Source of the DNA: Nostoc sp. TH1S01
Lineage (GTDB): Bacteria; Cyanobacteriota; Cyanobacteriia; Cyanobacteriales; Nostocaceae
DNA length: 64,000 nt
Assembly (NCBI GenBank): GCA_018993265.1
Contig: JAGKSW010000038.1
Coordinates: forward strand, 16,804-80,803
Direction: 5' to 3'
Made by a program: the position numbers and the translations under genes. Positions 1 through 9,888 of this stretch are shown here, one piece after another; within the stretch, counting starts at the first letter, position 1, and every line of letters starts with the position of its first letter. The notes beneath the pieces are model-generated. The model saw only the letters and a program-made list of their open reading frames with translations, was not told where the DNA came from and ran no database searches.

Positions 1-1065
1 GGTTTTATCAGAACAAATCGTGGTGACAGAACCCAAGGTTTCTACCGCTGGTAGTTTGCGAATCAAGGCATTGCGGCGTACCATGCGCTGGGTTCCTAAT
101 GCCAAGGTAACGGTAATCACGGCGGGTAAACCTTCGGGGACTACCGCCACCGCCATACTTAAGGAAACTTCTAACAGGTCTTGTAAATTGCTAAAACCTC
201 TGGCCTGAATGATCCCGCCAATGACAACGATCGCCACTAAAATCAAGGAACCAGAAACTAGGACATTACCTAGTTGTGTCATCCGTTGCTGCAAAGGTGT
301 AGGTTCGCTATCCACCGATTGCAACATGGTGGCAATTTTACCCAGTTCGGTTTGCATCGCGGTGTTGGTCACTAAAACTTTACCGCGTCCTTGGACAACT
401 TCAGTACCTTGAAAAACTAAATTAATGCGATCGCCCAAAGATGTATCTTCAGGTAGTTGAAGAGTTGCTTGCTTGTTAACTGCTTCTGCTTCGCCTGTGA
501 GTGCTGATTCTCGTACTTGTAAATTGGACTGTTCGATTAAGCGTCCATCGGCGGCTATTTGTACTCCAGCTTCCAGCAGCATGATATCCCCTGGAACGAT
601 ATCTTTCGCTGCGACATCCAACAATTTCTTGTCTCGCATGACTCGCACCAAGGGCGAAGACATCTTTTTGAGTGCAGCTAAAGCTTGTTCGGCGCGGCTT
701 TCTTGCACATATCCCAAGATGCCATTGAGAATCACAATTGCCATAATTGCAACTGTATCTTTAAAAGGCACCTCTCCCGGCTTTAATTGGCCTGCTTGCC
801 AAGCTGTAAAATCCAAAAACCCAGAGATCAAAGCCACAGCAATCAGCATCAACAACATAATGTTCTTGAACTGATCGAGCAGTATTTCCCAAGCACTACG
901 ACCACCATGTTCTTCTAATTCATTGGGGCCGTATTTTTGCAACCGTTGTTCAACTTCTTGGGGTGTTAAGCCACTGTCTGCCTTACTATCCAGCAGGTCT
1001 AAAGCTTTATCAACTTCTAAAGTATGCCAAATCGGGTTACTTTCAGGCAGAGAATTAGCAGACAT
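1..1065 (-). CDS. Cation-transporting P-type ATPase (Ca2+-ATPase-like), N-terminal part; runs off the left edge
   Basis: Reverse-strand translation from ATG at 1065 gives [25 protein letters not shown]...[23 protein letters not shown]...; it ends at the window edge in CSDKT, the P-type phosphorylation motif (DKTGT). Absent from the ORF track because it has no stop in the window. Confidence 0.9.
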   Translation of the reverse strand, partial: MSANSLPESNPIWHTLEVDKALDLLDSKADSGLTPQEVEQRLQKYGPNELEEHGGRSAWEILLDQFKNIMLLMLIAVALISGFLDFTAWQAGQLKPGEVPFKDTVAIMAIVILNGILGYVQESRAEQALAALKKMSSPLVRVMRDKKLLDVAAKDIVPGDIMLLEAGVQIAADGRLIEQSNLQVRESALTGEAEAVNKQATLQLPEDTSLGDRINLVFQGTEVVQGRGKVLVTNTAMQTELGKIATMLQSVDSEPTPLQQRMTQLGNVLVSGSLILVAIVVIGGIIQARGFSNLQDLLEVSLSMAVAVVPEGLPAVITVTLALGTQRMVRRNALIRKLPAVETLGSVTTICSDKT

Positions 1066-1390
1066 TGTTTAGGTTACAGAAAAGGTTACAAAATTCGATC
1101 ATAATCTTAGTGATGGCGATAAAACCATCCACCAAAGTTACATTTAAGTTATTACTAACTTGTATAAGTTTAAATGCGTTTTTAGACATTTGCTAACTTT
1201 TCTTAAGTTAGGATTATATGTATTTTTATGTATTTCATAGTATTTCTAAGAACATTTTAGAAATACTATTCCCCTAAGAAATTTGCGGTTCCGTCTAGAG
1301 GTGATAGCAAAATTACTGCTCGGCGTGCTAAACCGTGGAATATATATGCTTAATATAAATTTTGCACTCCCTAGTTAGACTGCTAGCCAG

Positions 1391-3022
1391 ATGTTTGGGC
1401 AAAGGACAATTCGACCGCTTACGGCTGCCTCCCTATGTGGCATTGCTTTCATTAAAGATACACTCATTGCGATTGACAGTACAAAAGGGCATCTACTGGA
1501 GATTGATCCTGAGTCTGACAACAGCAAAATCATCAATCCGCACCAGGTTAAAGAATTTGGTGATGTCACTGGTTTAGCAGTTTGGGAAGATACCCTCTGG
1601 GTAACTCGTGGCAATAGTGTTTATGTATCAAAGCTCGGTTCTTTGGGATTAGAACATTTTGCTACATTGCCTTACACAGCTAATGGTGTGGCTGTGTGGG
1701 ATTCAACAGTCTATATTAGCTGCCAAAAGCTAGGTTACGTTTTGATTTTTGACCGGAATACGCGCAAAGAAATTACCAAATTTTATGCGCCTGGAGTCGG
1801 TGTAGAAAATGTAGCGGTGACTGAAGAAACTCTTTGGATTTGCGATCGCACTGAACAAACAGTTTACTCGATGGATCGGGCGACAGGCGAAGTCAATTTT
1901 AGCGTGCTAACACCGTTTGATTCGCCCACAGGGATAGCGGTACACCGAGATAGTGATGGTCAGGAAACTTTGTATGTCGCCTATGCTTCCGAAGAACCTT
2001 ATATTCGGGATAATCCCAATGCTGACCCGAATCATGAATTAACTTACCGCGATCGGACTTTCATTCACCCACTTTATTACTATTACAACCCTGAGAAACG
2101 CTACGCTTTGTCAAATGGCTATCTCATCGAAATGTCCTACGCTGAGGAAATTGCGCCTTTAGAAGAGGTGTACCTCCCCAATGTAGAATGGCGCATTGCT
2201 TTACCCTCAGAGACAGAACGCCAAAAAGTTAAACACGTTGAACCCATTGGTATACCTTTTACAGAAGAAGTCATTGATGGACAACGAGTAGCAGTATTTA
2301 AATTTGATACTTTAACTCCTGGCGAACGCCATGTGTTTGGTTGGAAGGCATTGTTAGAAGTACGGGGAATTAAGTATCGTATTACGCCTAAAGATGTCGA
2401 AGACTTGCCAGAACTTTCCGTAGAATTTCAAAATCGTTACCTTGTAGATGACGATGATTTGGCAATGGATACTTCGATTGTTCGCAATGCTGCCCGTGAC
2501 GCTGTTGGCTCGGAAACTAACTTGTTACGGAAAATGTATAGTATCCGTAATTATGTTTACGATGAGTTATCTTACGGCATTAAACCTTACATTGACACGC
2601 CAGATATAGTGTTAGATCGAGGCGTTGGTTCTTGTGGCGAGTATGTCGGCGTTTTACTGGCTTTGTGCCGTTTGAATGGTATTCCCTGCCGTACAGTTGG
2701 TAGATATAAATGCCCTCCCTATGGCGAACATCAAAAAGTACCATTACAACCTGATTTTAATCATGTTTGGTTAGAATTTTACATTCCCAATTTTGGCTGG
2801 TTGCCAATGGAATCTAACCCCGATGATGTCGGATATGGAGGCCCTTACCCCACTCGCTTTTTTATGGGTTTGTGTTGGTATCACATTGAAATTGGCAAGG
2901 GCATCTCTTTTGAAACTTTAAGTAGTCAAGGTAATAGACTAACAAAAGAAGATATTCCCATAGGTGATTTAGCAATTAATCATATTCGATTTACGATTCT
3001 TCAAGAATTACCACCTTTTTGA
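1391..3022 (+). CDS. Transglutaminase-like domain protein with N-terminal beta-propeller-like region
   Basis: 543 aa; GVGSCGEYVGVLLALCRLNGIPCRTVGRY...HVWLEFYIPNFGWLPMESNPDD is transglutaminase-core-like (Cys, His, Asp); the N-terminus has repeated GxAVxxxTLWV/YIS propeller-like strands. Confidence 0.8.
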   Translation: MFGQRTIRPLTAASLCGIAFIKDTLIAIDSTKGHLLEIDPESDNSKIINPHQVKEFGDVTGLAVWEDTLWVTRGNSVYVSKLGSLGLEHFATLPYTANGVAVWDSTVYISCQKLGYVLIFDRNTRKEITKFYAPGVGVENVAVTEETLWICDRTEQTVYSMDRATGEVNFSVLTPFDSPTGIAVHRDSDGQETLYVAYASEEPYIRDNPNADPNHELTYRDRTFIHPLYYYYNPEKRYALSNGYLIEMSYAEEIAPLEEVYLPNVEWRIALPSETERQKVKHVEPIGIPFTEEVIDGQRVAVFKFDTLTPGERHVFGWKALLEVRGIKYRITPKDVEDLPELSVEFQNRYLVDDDDLAMDTSIVRNAARDAVGSETNLLRKMYSIRNYVYDELSYGIKPYIDTPDIVLDRGVGSCGEYVGVLLALCRLNGIPCRTVGRYKCPPYGEHQKVPLQPDFNHVWLEFYIPNFGWLPMESNPDDVGYGGPYPTRFFMGLCWYHIEIGKGISFETLSSQGNRLTKEDIPIGDLAINHIRFTILQELPPF

Positions 3023-3328
3023 TCTGGAATTACATACAAAGGTTGTCTGTTGAGACTGGGTGTAGGCGTTTTGAACATCTACACCCCTAAAACCTTTGAC
3101 CTATCTACTGAAATTCTATTAATTCAATTCATCAATTCTTAAATAAAGTAAGATTTACCAGTAACAGTAAGGATAAGGTTTTGTAGTCAACCTACACAGC
3201 AGAACCCGTATACACCCTCAAGACAGCGTTTCGTAATTAGGATAGTCTTCCTGTATGTATGTAGTTAAGCCACCAGCTTGCTTAAGAGGTTGTTTGAAAA
3301 GTGTTTGGGTGTGATTTTAGGCACTTAC

Positions 3329-3405
3329 AGATCCCCCCTAGCCCCCCTTAAAAAGGGGGGAATTCAATTCAAAGTCCCCTTTTTAAGGGAGATTTAGGGG
3401 GATCT
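3329..3405. repeat. Imperfect palindromic intergenic repeat (agatccccctag...ttagggggatct)
   Basis: AGATCCCCCCTAGCCCCCCTTAAAAAGGGGGG...TCCCCTTTTTAAGGGAGATTTAGGGGGATCT; terminal arms are complementary. Typical of small repeats in Nostocales. Confidence 0.75.
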
Positions 3406-3712
3406 AGAATGTTTTGATACCAACAGGCAGACTTTTAAAACATCCTCTAAGGCTGAAGTTGTGAAGCAATCATAAGATTGATATTTACTGTCCTGAAGTT
3501 CCCTAAAGATTTTAGTAAATATAGATACTAGATTTCTTGAGTTTGTACAAATGAAATCTTTATCCCATGTATAGGAATCCTATTTGATTTTTGAAAACAA
3601 CTCAGTACAATTTCTGTTCACCGGTTCCTGTTCCCTACCTTCACGAGTAAATTCAGAAATAAAATCGGATTGCTATAATTCATCAACCCAATTTTAAAGT
3701 GGTAATGCTCCC

Positions 3713-5095
3713 GTGAATGATTGGATAAATCGTAAATCTCAAAAAATTCCTAAACAACAAGTTGCTGGTAGTAATATTATCATCACCAGTAATCAATCTT
3801 ATGTACCTTCATATTTGACTCAAAATTCTCAGCATTCAAATGCTGAAGAAAAGCAAATATATCAACATTTACTACATTTGGTACAAGTCAAATCTCCTAA
3901 TGAGATAATTGAGCGGTGTCGCGCTTTATTCATTGAAGGTTTAGATTATCCTGAACCAGAAATATTATTAATATTAGATAAAATTACAGCATCTAAAACT
4001 GCTGTACATGAGTTTAAATTTTTTATTAACCGTTGCTGCCATATTTTGATTAATCGCTGGCACATGCAACCACAATTGCATTATGCCATTCCAGAATTAG
4101 TAAAATTATTTGCCACTTCACCTGCTAAATCTAGAACTACAAGTTTTCGTTGTCGCAACATTAGGCGTTTGCGTGAATTAATTCAGATATTTATCGCTAG
4201 TGAGCAGTATTTAACTTTGCGCCGATTTGTGCAGGTTATACAGAAAACTTCAGAGGAAAATATTCATCACGAATCTCAGCCTTTAATCAGTTTAATTCGG
4301 CACTATCCTTATTTATATGAACATTGTTTAATTAGTGATGATTCTACCTTTGAACATCAGTGGCGTGTCAAGCAAATACAAGTACAGGTACAAAGACAAT
4401 TTGAAGTTGATTTATCGAAATATGTCACTTACCAAGTGCGTCGCTCTCAAATAATCAAAAAAACCTCAGTAGAAGAAGCAGAGAGGATTTTGCGTCCTGT
4501 AAATAATCCTACATTATTGAGCGATCGCGAGCTTTATGCCACCCTCCAGCATTTTATGGGTAAGGTCGAAGGTAACTACACCTACCAAGAATTAGCACAA
4601 AAATTTTTACAGTCTAATCAAAAAGTCAATTGTTTAAGTAATTTTAAAAATAATTTGTATGAATATCTCATATCTTCGATTACTGGAGGTTCGGGAAAAC
4701 GCCAATGGCAGCAAAAATTACATACACAGTTAAAAAATATATTGCCACAAGCTGATGCTCAAAAACCTGATGAATTCTTAATCATGAGAATTTGTAGTCA
4801 GTTATTGAATTTTTTAATAGTTGAAAGTCATTTATCAATCCAGCATTTTAATTTTATCGACTTAATTACCAATCAAGGCACACTAATTACTACCGAAATA
4901 TTACTCAAAATTGTATTAATTTGTCCTAAAGTTAAACCTTATCTAGAAAAGCGATTAACAATTTTATTTCAGCACTATGAATATACAAATATAAGCGAGA
5001 TTAAGTGGCTAGTCAAAGTTTTGGAACAAGTAAATATTGCAATGATTCTCTATTTCGGCAATATTGATATATCTTATTTTAAAGAAATTGGTTAA
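3713..5095 (+). CDS. Conserved hypothetical protein
   Basis: 460-aa uninterrupted ORF with GTG start (MNDWINRKSQKIPKQQ...); no recognised domain. Confidence 0.65.
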   Translation: MNDWINRKSQKIPKQQVAGSNIIITSNQSYVPSYLTQNSQHSNAEEKQIYQHLLHLVQVKSPNEIIERCRALFIEGLDYPEPEILLILDKITASKTAVHEFKFFINRCCHILINRWHMQPQLHYAIPELVKLFATSPAKSRTTSFRCRNIRRLRELIQIFIASEQYLTLRRFVQVIQKTSEENIHHESQPLISLIRHYPYLYEHCLISDDSTFEHQWRVKQIQVQVQRQFEVDLSKYVTYQVRRSQIIKKTSVEEAERILRPVNNPTLLSDRELYATLQHFMGKVEGNYTYQELAQKFLQSNQKVNCLSNFKNNLYEYLISSITGGSGKRQWQQKLHTQLKNILPQADAQKPDEFLIMRICSQLLNFLIVESHLSIQHFNFIDLITNQGTLITTEILLKIVLICPKVKPYLEKRLTILFQHYEYTNISEIKWLVKVLEQVNIAMILYFGNIDISYFKEIG

Positions 5096-5165
5096 TTTTG
5101 CTAGAGGTATGTTCAATAAAATTATACTTAAATAAGTCTGGAGGCTGATTAGATGAAATATATTA

Positions 5166-6014
5166 TTAAACTGGCACTATTGCATCAGGATAAGAACTGA
5201 CAGCGGCAAAATCACAAATTGAATTAAATGGACAAAATCGGCAGTGATAGCCAGGATTGGGTGGAAAAATCTGACTAAAATTGCTATTTTTTTCTTGATA
5301 TTTGTGCAAATCATCTTGATGTTTATGAGCAATCATCGCTAACTCAGATTTTAAATTTTCAAATTCAGGATTTGTGATTTTAATTAAATCTGATTTTTTA
5401 CCCAGTTCTAAATTATAAAATGATGCTACTGCCTGTCTACCAGGATAAAGATAACGAGCAGCTAGTAAATAAACTAATGCTTGTCTTTGGTCAAAAGCCG
5501 ATTTACCTGTTTTGAAATCTAAAATATGTAAAGTGCGATCGCCATCAATAAAAATGCAGTCCATAGCTGCATATAAGCGAAAACAATAATCACCTTGTTC
5601 AATTAAAATTGGCTTGGGAAAACCTTCATCACCAGGAGTTAATTGCAGAATATTTTTACCTCTCAACAATGGCGCATTTTGATATTTTTTCAAAATTTGC
5701 ATAACTCGCTGCTGCACTTGAGAGCTAGTATTGCTGAGTTTTAATAACTGTGCAACTTTTTCTACACCATCGGATTTATTTAACAAATGTCTATTATGAT
5801 GAAACTCGTAAACGCCTTTTTGGGCGAGTATACCAATCCGCTGCGGTGCCGTAGCCTTTGTTAACAGTGCTTTAACTTGGGGTTCATGTTGACGTGCTTT
5901 AATAAACCCACGTCGCATCTGACAATGCCAGCGTTCTTGTCCTATTGCTGGGGCAATTAAAGACCAAAGGTGATAACTGACAAAAGGTCGGTCGGGGGTT
6001 GACATCGCTAACAA
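5166..6014 (-). CDS. PD-(D/E)XK nuclease-family protein with Fe-S-type cysteine cluster (Cas4/AddB-like fold)
   Basis: 282 aa; MDCIFIDGDRTLHILDFKTGK (D...DFKTGK) and C-terminal HCRFCPFNSIC (CX2CX5C) plus an N-terminal Cys (RWHCQMRR). Confidence 0.75.
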   Translation of the reverse strand: MLAMSTPDRPFVSYHLWSLIAPAIGQERWHCQMRRGFIKARQHEPQVKALLTKATAPQRIGILAQKGVYEFHHNRHLLNKSDGVEKVAQLLKLSNTSSQVQQRVMQILKKYQNAPLLRGKNILQLTPGDEGFPKPILIEQGDYCFRLYAAMDCIFIDGDRTLHILDFKTGKSAFDQRQALVYLLAARYLYPGRQAVASFYNLELGKKSDLIKITNPEFENLKSELAMIAHKHQDDLHKYQEKNSNFSQIFPPNPGYHCRFCPFNSICDFAAVSSYPDAIVPV

Positions 6015-6155
6015 GCAGTGAGAAGAAATACAATGGGCAGAAATTTGAGCATTAATGTTGGCTGCTCATAACTTCTTTTGATACTTGCGGCTAGGCACGC
6101 TTTGCGGGAAGCTTCGTAATAGAGTACTGAAGATGGACGGGAGAAATTGGCAACA

Positions 6156-7583
6156 ATGAGCGTTACTAGCAATTCCAGCAAAATCAAGTTTGGTACTGAC
6201 GGTTGGCGAGGGATTATTGCCGATGATTTTACTTTCCCCAATGTGCGGAAAGTAACTAGAGCGATCGCAAGTTACCTCGAAACAGCCTACTCAAAAGACA
6301 GACCAGTTCTCATTGCTTACGATACGCGGTTTTTAGCTGATCAGTTTGCTCGCACAGCCGCACAAGTCTTAGCAGACTTGGGCTGGACAGTGAAAATTAC
6401 TGATCGAGATTGCCCCACACCAGTAATTGCTTATAACGCCCGTCACTTAAATTCAGCGGGGGCGTTGATGTTTACAGCTAGCCATAACCCTGCACCATAT
6501 TGTGGAATTAAATATATCCCCGATTATGCCGGGCCTGCCACTCCAGAAATCACTGATACTATTGTGGCAAATATTGAAAGTGCTGCGGATGATCTGCCTA
6601 GTAACAACCCTAGCGGGTCAATTTCTATTTTTGACCCCAAACCAGATTATTTGCAATTTATCTACACATTGTTGGATGTGGAACGCATTAAAAGCGCCCA
6701 TTTAAAAGTTAAATATGATGCGCTGTATTCGACATCTCGCGGTTATTTAGATGAAGTTTTGCAACAAAGTGGCACAGAATTAGAAACTTTCCACACTTGG
6801 CGGGATGTATTATTTGGCGGTGGAATGCCAGAACCCAAAGGCGAACAACTAGAAGAGTTAGTAGAAGCTGTACGCCGAGACCAAGCTGATTTAGGTTTGG
6901 CAACCGATGGCGATAGCGATCGCTTTGGTATCGTAGATGAACAAGGTAATGTTCTCACCCCTAACACTGTGCTGTTGGTGTTAGCAAGGCATTTAATCAA
7001 AAATAAAGGTAAAAGCGGTGCAATTGTTCGTACTGTCGCCACAACTCACCTATTAGATAATTTGGCGGCTAAATATGGTTTGCCAATTTATGAGACAGCC
7101 GTAGGTTTTAAATACATCGGTGAAAAAATGCGAGAAACCACCGTTTTGATTGGGGGTGAAGAATCAGGCGGTTTAAGCGTAATTGGGCATATTCCCGAAA
7201 AAGATGGTGTTTTAGCAGATATGCTAGTTGCCGAAGCGATCGCCTACGAAGGTAAACCTCTGAGTCAACTTGTCAAAGAAGCGATCGCGGAAGCTGACGG
7301 CCCCTTGTATAACAAGCGTTTGGACTTACACCTCACCGAAGCCCACAAAACCGCCGTTATCGACTCTTACACTAACAATCCCCCCTCAGAAGTGGCGGGA
7401 ATTAAAGTCAAAGAAGTTGGGCGGAAAGATGGGATTAAACTTTACCTAGAAGAAGGTAGCTGGGTGTTACTGCGTCCCTCCGGTACAGAACCACTGGTGC
7501 GCGTTTACCTCGAAACCAATACCCCAGAAAAACTCTCTCAAATCGCGCAAGAAATGGAGAGTGAAATTGCTAAATTAGGATAA
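6156..7583 (+). CDS. Phosphoglucomutase/phosphomannomutase family protein
   Basis: FGTDGWRG, TASHNPAPYCGIK, ATDGDSDRFGI, GGEESGG and RPSGTEP motifs of alpha-D-phosphohexomutases. The track start at 6147 is TTG; ATG at 6156 is more likely. Confidence 0.95.
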   Translation: MSVTSNSSKIKFGTDGWRGIIADDFTFPNVRKVTRAIASYLETAYSKDRPVLIAYDTRFLADQFARTAAQVLADLGWTVKITDRDCPTPVIAYNARHLNSAGALMFTASHNPAPYCGIKYIPDYAGPATPEITDTIVANIESAADDLPSNNPSGSISIFDPKPDYLQFIYTLLDVERIKSAHLKVKYDALYSTSRGYLDEVLQQSGTELETFHTWRDVLFGGGMPEPKGEQLEELVEAVRRDQADLGLATDGDSDRFGIVDEQGNVLTPNTVLLVLARHLIKNKGKSGAIVRTVATTHLLDNLAAKYGLPIYETAVGFKYIGEKMRETTVLIGGEESGGLSVIGHIPEKDGVLADMLVAEAIAYEGKPLSQLVKEAIAEADGPLYNKRLDLHLTEAHKTAVIDSYTNNPPSEVAGIKVKEVGRKDGIKLYLEEGSWVLLRPSGTEPLVRVYLETNTPEKLSQIAQEMESEIAKLG

Positions 7584-7595
7584 GAGTTTCAACCG

Positions 7596-7639
7596 CAGAT
7601 GAACACAGATGAACATTTATAAATATCTGTGTTCATCTG
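7596..7639. terminator. Perfect inverted repeat, probable transcription terminator
   Basis: CAGATGAACACAGA (7596-7609) / TCTGTGTTCATCTG (7626-7639), followed by TTTTGATTTG, directly after the phosphohexomutase gene. Confidence 0.55.
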
Positions 7640-7658
7640 TTTTGATTTGTAATTTTTT

Positions 7659-7931
7659 ATGAAGACAATTGCTAATTTGTTAATATCTGTTGTTGTGGCT
7701 GTTTGGATAGTAGCGATCGCAATTCTTTCAGTTCAAAATGCCACACCAGTATCGTTAAAGTTTTTGAGTTTCCAATCAATTCAAATACCAGTTGGTTTAG
7801 TTCTGGCTTTTAGTGCAGCTATTGGGGTAATTGGTATAGCTGTGCTGCAACCTCTTTGGGGGTTGGCTGGTTCGGGGGATAATCGGTTGGAAGAGGATGC
7901 AGAGTTTTTTGTGGATGACGAGGATTTTTGA
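7659..7931 (+). CDS. LapA / DUF1049-family membrane protein
   Basis: 90 aa with two TM segments; VAIAILSVQNATPVSLKFLSFQSIQIPVGLVLAFSAAIGVI matches the LapA-domain pattern. Confidence 0.75.
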   Translation: MKTIANLLISVVVAVWIVAIAILSVQNATPVSLKFLSFQSIQIPVGLVLAFSAAIGVIGIAVLQPLWGLAGSGDNRLEEDAEFFVDDEDF

Positions 7932-8045
7932 GGGATAAGCGGGCTGATATTTATCCACATTTTGAGTATCTTTGTTATCGTAAATTCTTCATCGAAGATA
8001 AAAAGTTTTGAAATCTACCTATTTGAGATAAGGAGTACATGAAGG

Positions 8046-8141
8046 CGGCAATCAATGGAATTTAATCATCTATTAGCTAATTTAGAGCTTCGACGGCAAT
8101 CAATGGAATTTAATCATTTATTAGCTAATTTAGAGCTTCGA
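8046..8141 (+). repeat. 48-bp tandem duplication covering the start of the following ORF
   Basis: CGGCAATCAATGGAATTTAATCATCTATTAGCTAATTTAGAGCTTCGA at 8046-8093 is repeated at 8094-8141 with one mismatch (C/T). Confidence 0.95.
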
Positions 8142-8759
8142 GATGTCTTTTCTTTTGTTTCATTAATTATTTCTGCCATTTCTCTATTTATATCTGCATA
8201 TTGGAATAGCTTAAGAGGAGCAAAACTAATTGGTGTTCCTCCTCGTTTTGTAGTTTATCTTCATGTTGTAGGTGGACAAGATTATCTAATTGTTCCAGTG
8301 ACAATTATTAATACTGGTGTTCAAACAGGAGTTATTGATTATTTTTACCTTAAGGTTTTCGATTCCTGTAAAAAAGATGATACTGCCATTTTTGCTTGTA
8401 TCTCTGACAGTAATCACATTGAAAACTTCTGTACAGCAATCCAATTAAATAGTAGTCAAAATAATGTGGTATTCAATCTTCCAACCTTAAAGGATTTACC
8501 ACCTCCTTTTGTACTTAAGCCAGGGGAAAGCCGAACAAAATATTTAGCTTTTATATCTCCCAATGATTGGAAAATATCTTTATCTATTAATATATTTACT
8601 GTCTATGGACATTTTGGTGGAAAGAAAAAACCTCAAAAAATGATTGAGCAAAAATTTAAATTTCAAGGTTTGCCTTCAGTTACAAGTTATTCTTATGTTT
8701 TTAATTCAGAGCCGAAAGAAATACTTGTATTAAGTAAATTTTTAGAATCAAGGAATTGA
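8055..8759 (+). CDS. Hypothetical protein with N-terminal TM segment and duplicated 16-aa N-terminus
   Basis: 234 aa: MEFNHLLANLELRRQS-MEFNHLLANLELRDVFSFVSLIISAISLFISAYW...; the second in-frame ATG at 8103 may be the ancestral start. Confidence 0.6.
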   Translation: MEFNHLLANLELRRQSMEFNHLLANLELRDVFSFVSLIISAISLFISAYWNSLRGAKLIGVPPRFVVYLHVVGGQDYLIVPVTIINTGVQTGVIDYFYLKVFDSCKKDDTAIFACISDSNHIENFCTAIQLNSSQNNVVFNLPTLKDLPPPFVLKPGESRTKYLAFISPNDWKISLSINIFTVYGHFGGKKKPQKMIEQKFKFQGLPSVTSYSYVFNSEPKEILVLSKFLESRN

Positions 8760-9057
8760 AAGTTACTATTCTTGCTTCTAATATAACTTATGAGGAAGTT
8801 ATTTAAGACTTTCCTTATTTAACAGAGTATTATGTCAGTTGCGTTACGCTGTCGCTAACGCATCCTACTGGCTACGTATATTTTAAAAATCAAATATGAG
8901 CTCTATTTTTTGTGAGTATTTAGCAGATGCTAAACAGCGAATTTACTGAGGGGTGTAAGCTGAAAATAGTTAGTGCGATCGCATTTATAATAAAATGCAA
9001 AAAATGAGCGATCGCACTCTGCTTAAAGTTAAAATATGAAGAGCAGTGGTATCAGCC

Positions 9058-9675
9058 ATGACTCAATCTCTAAGCAAGTTAATTACATTTGATGAATTCG
9101 TTGCTAAATATCCAGAGCAAACAGAAAAACGTTACGAACTTCATGATGGAGTAGTTGTTGAAATGCCACAACCAACAGGAGATCATGAAGAAGTCACTGG
9201 ATTTTTAGCCTTTGAAATTACTAGAGAATGTATTCGTTTAAATCTTCCTTACTTTATACCTAAAACAGCACTAATAAAACCGCCAGAAAACGAATCAGCT
9301 TACTCACCAGATGTACTGTTGTTAAATCGTCTCAATTTGGTCAATGAACCTCTGTGGAAAAAAGAATCCACTGTTATTCAAAGTTCATCCATACCATTGA
9401 TTATTGAAGTAGTAAGTACAAACTGGCGTGATGATTATCTCAAAAAATACGCTGATTATGAAGAAATGGGGATTTCTGAATATTGGATTGTAGATTATGC
9501 AGGATTAGGTGGTAGGGAGTTTATTGGTAATCCTAAACAGCCTACTATTTTGGTTTGTGCGTTGGAAGATGGTGAGTATCGCGTGAGCAAATGTAGAGGT
9601 GATAACAGAATCGAATCTGTCACCTTCCCGGATTTAAACTTAACTGCACAACAGATTTTTAATGCTGGGTATTAG
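9058..9675 (+). CDS. Uma2-family (DUF820) putative restriction-endonuclease-fold protein
   Basis: TFDEFVAKYPEQTEKRYELHDGVVVEMPQPTGDHEEV...SPDVLLLNR...PLIIEVVSTNWRDDYLKKYADYEEMGISEYWIVDY, the canonical Uma2 pattern. ATG at 9058 preferred over GTG at 9046. Confidence 0.9.
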   Translation: MTQSLSKLITFDEFVAKYPEQTEKRYELHDGVVVEMPQPTGDHEEVTGFLAFEITRECIRLNLPYFIPKTALIKPPENESAYSPDVLLLNRLNLVNEPLWKKESTVIQSSSIPLIIEVVSTNWRDDYLKKYADYEEMGISEYWIVDYAGLGGREFIGNPKQPTILVCALEDGEYRVSKCRGDNRIESVTFPDLNLTAQQIFNAGY

Positions 9676-9806
9676 TAATGGTACGCTAAGACATTTATCA
9701 GATGATTTACATCTTCCTACTTCAATACCACAGACAAGCGATCGCACTCTACTTATATTCTTTCTAACGATATCAGACTGATGTCATGGTAGCTTGATTA
9801 AAGTTG

Positions 9807-9842
9807 CCCGGTAGTGTCAGTTTGCGGCTGACGACTACCGGG
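9807..9842. promoter_or_regulatory. Strong stem-loop upstream of a response-regulator gene
   Basis: CCCGGTAGT-GTCAG / tttgcgg / CTGAC-G-ACTACCGGG: 14 bp stem with a one-nt bulge, 46 nt upstream of the ATG. Confidence 0.5.
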
Positions 9843-9888
9843 AAATCCTCCGTAATTGATTAGGCCAACTAGGGAGGCACAGTTTATC

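Noticed and set aside
5166-6014. Annotation as cas4
   Set aside because: The motif is shared with other PD-(D/E)XK Fe-S nucleases and there is no CRISPR context.
6008-6241. 77-aa minus-strand ORF
   Set aside because: Overlaps the phosphohexomutase start and the divergent promoter region; no recognisable protein features.
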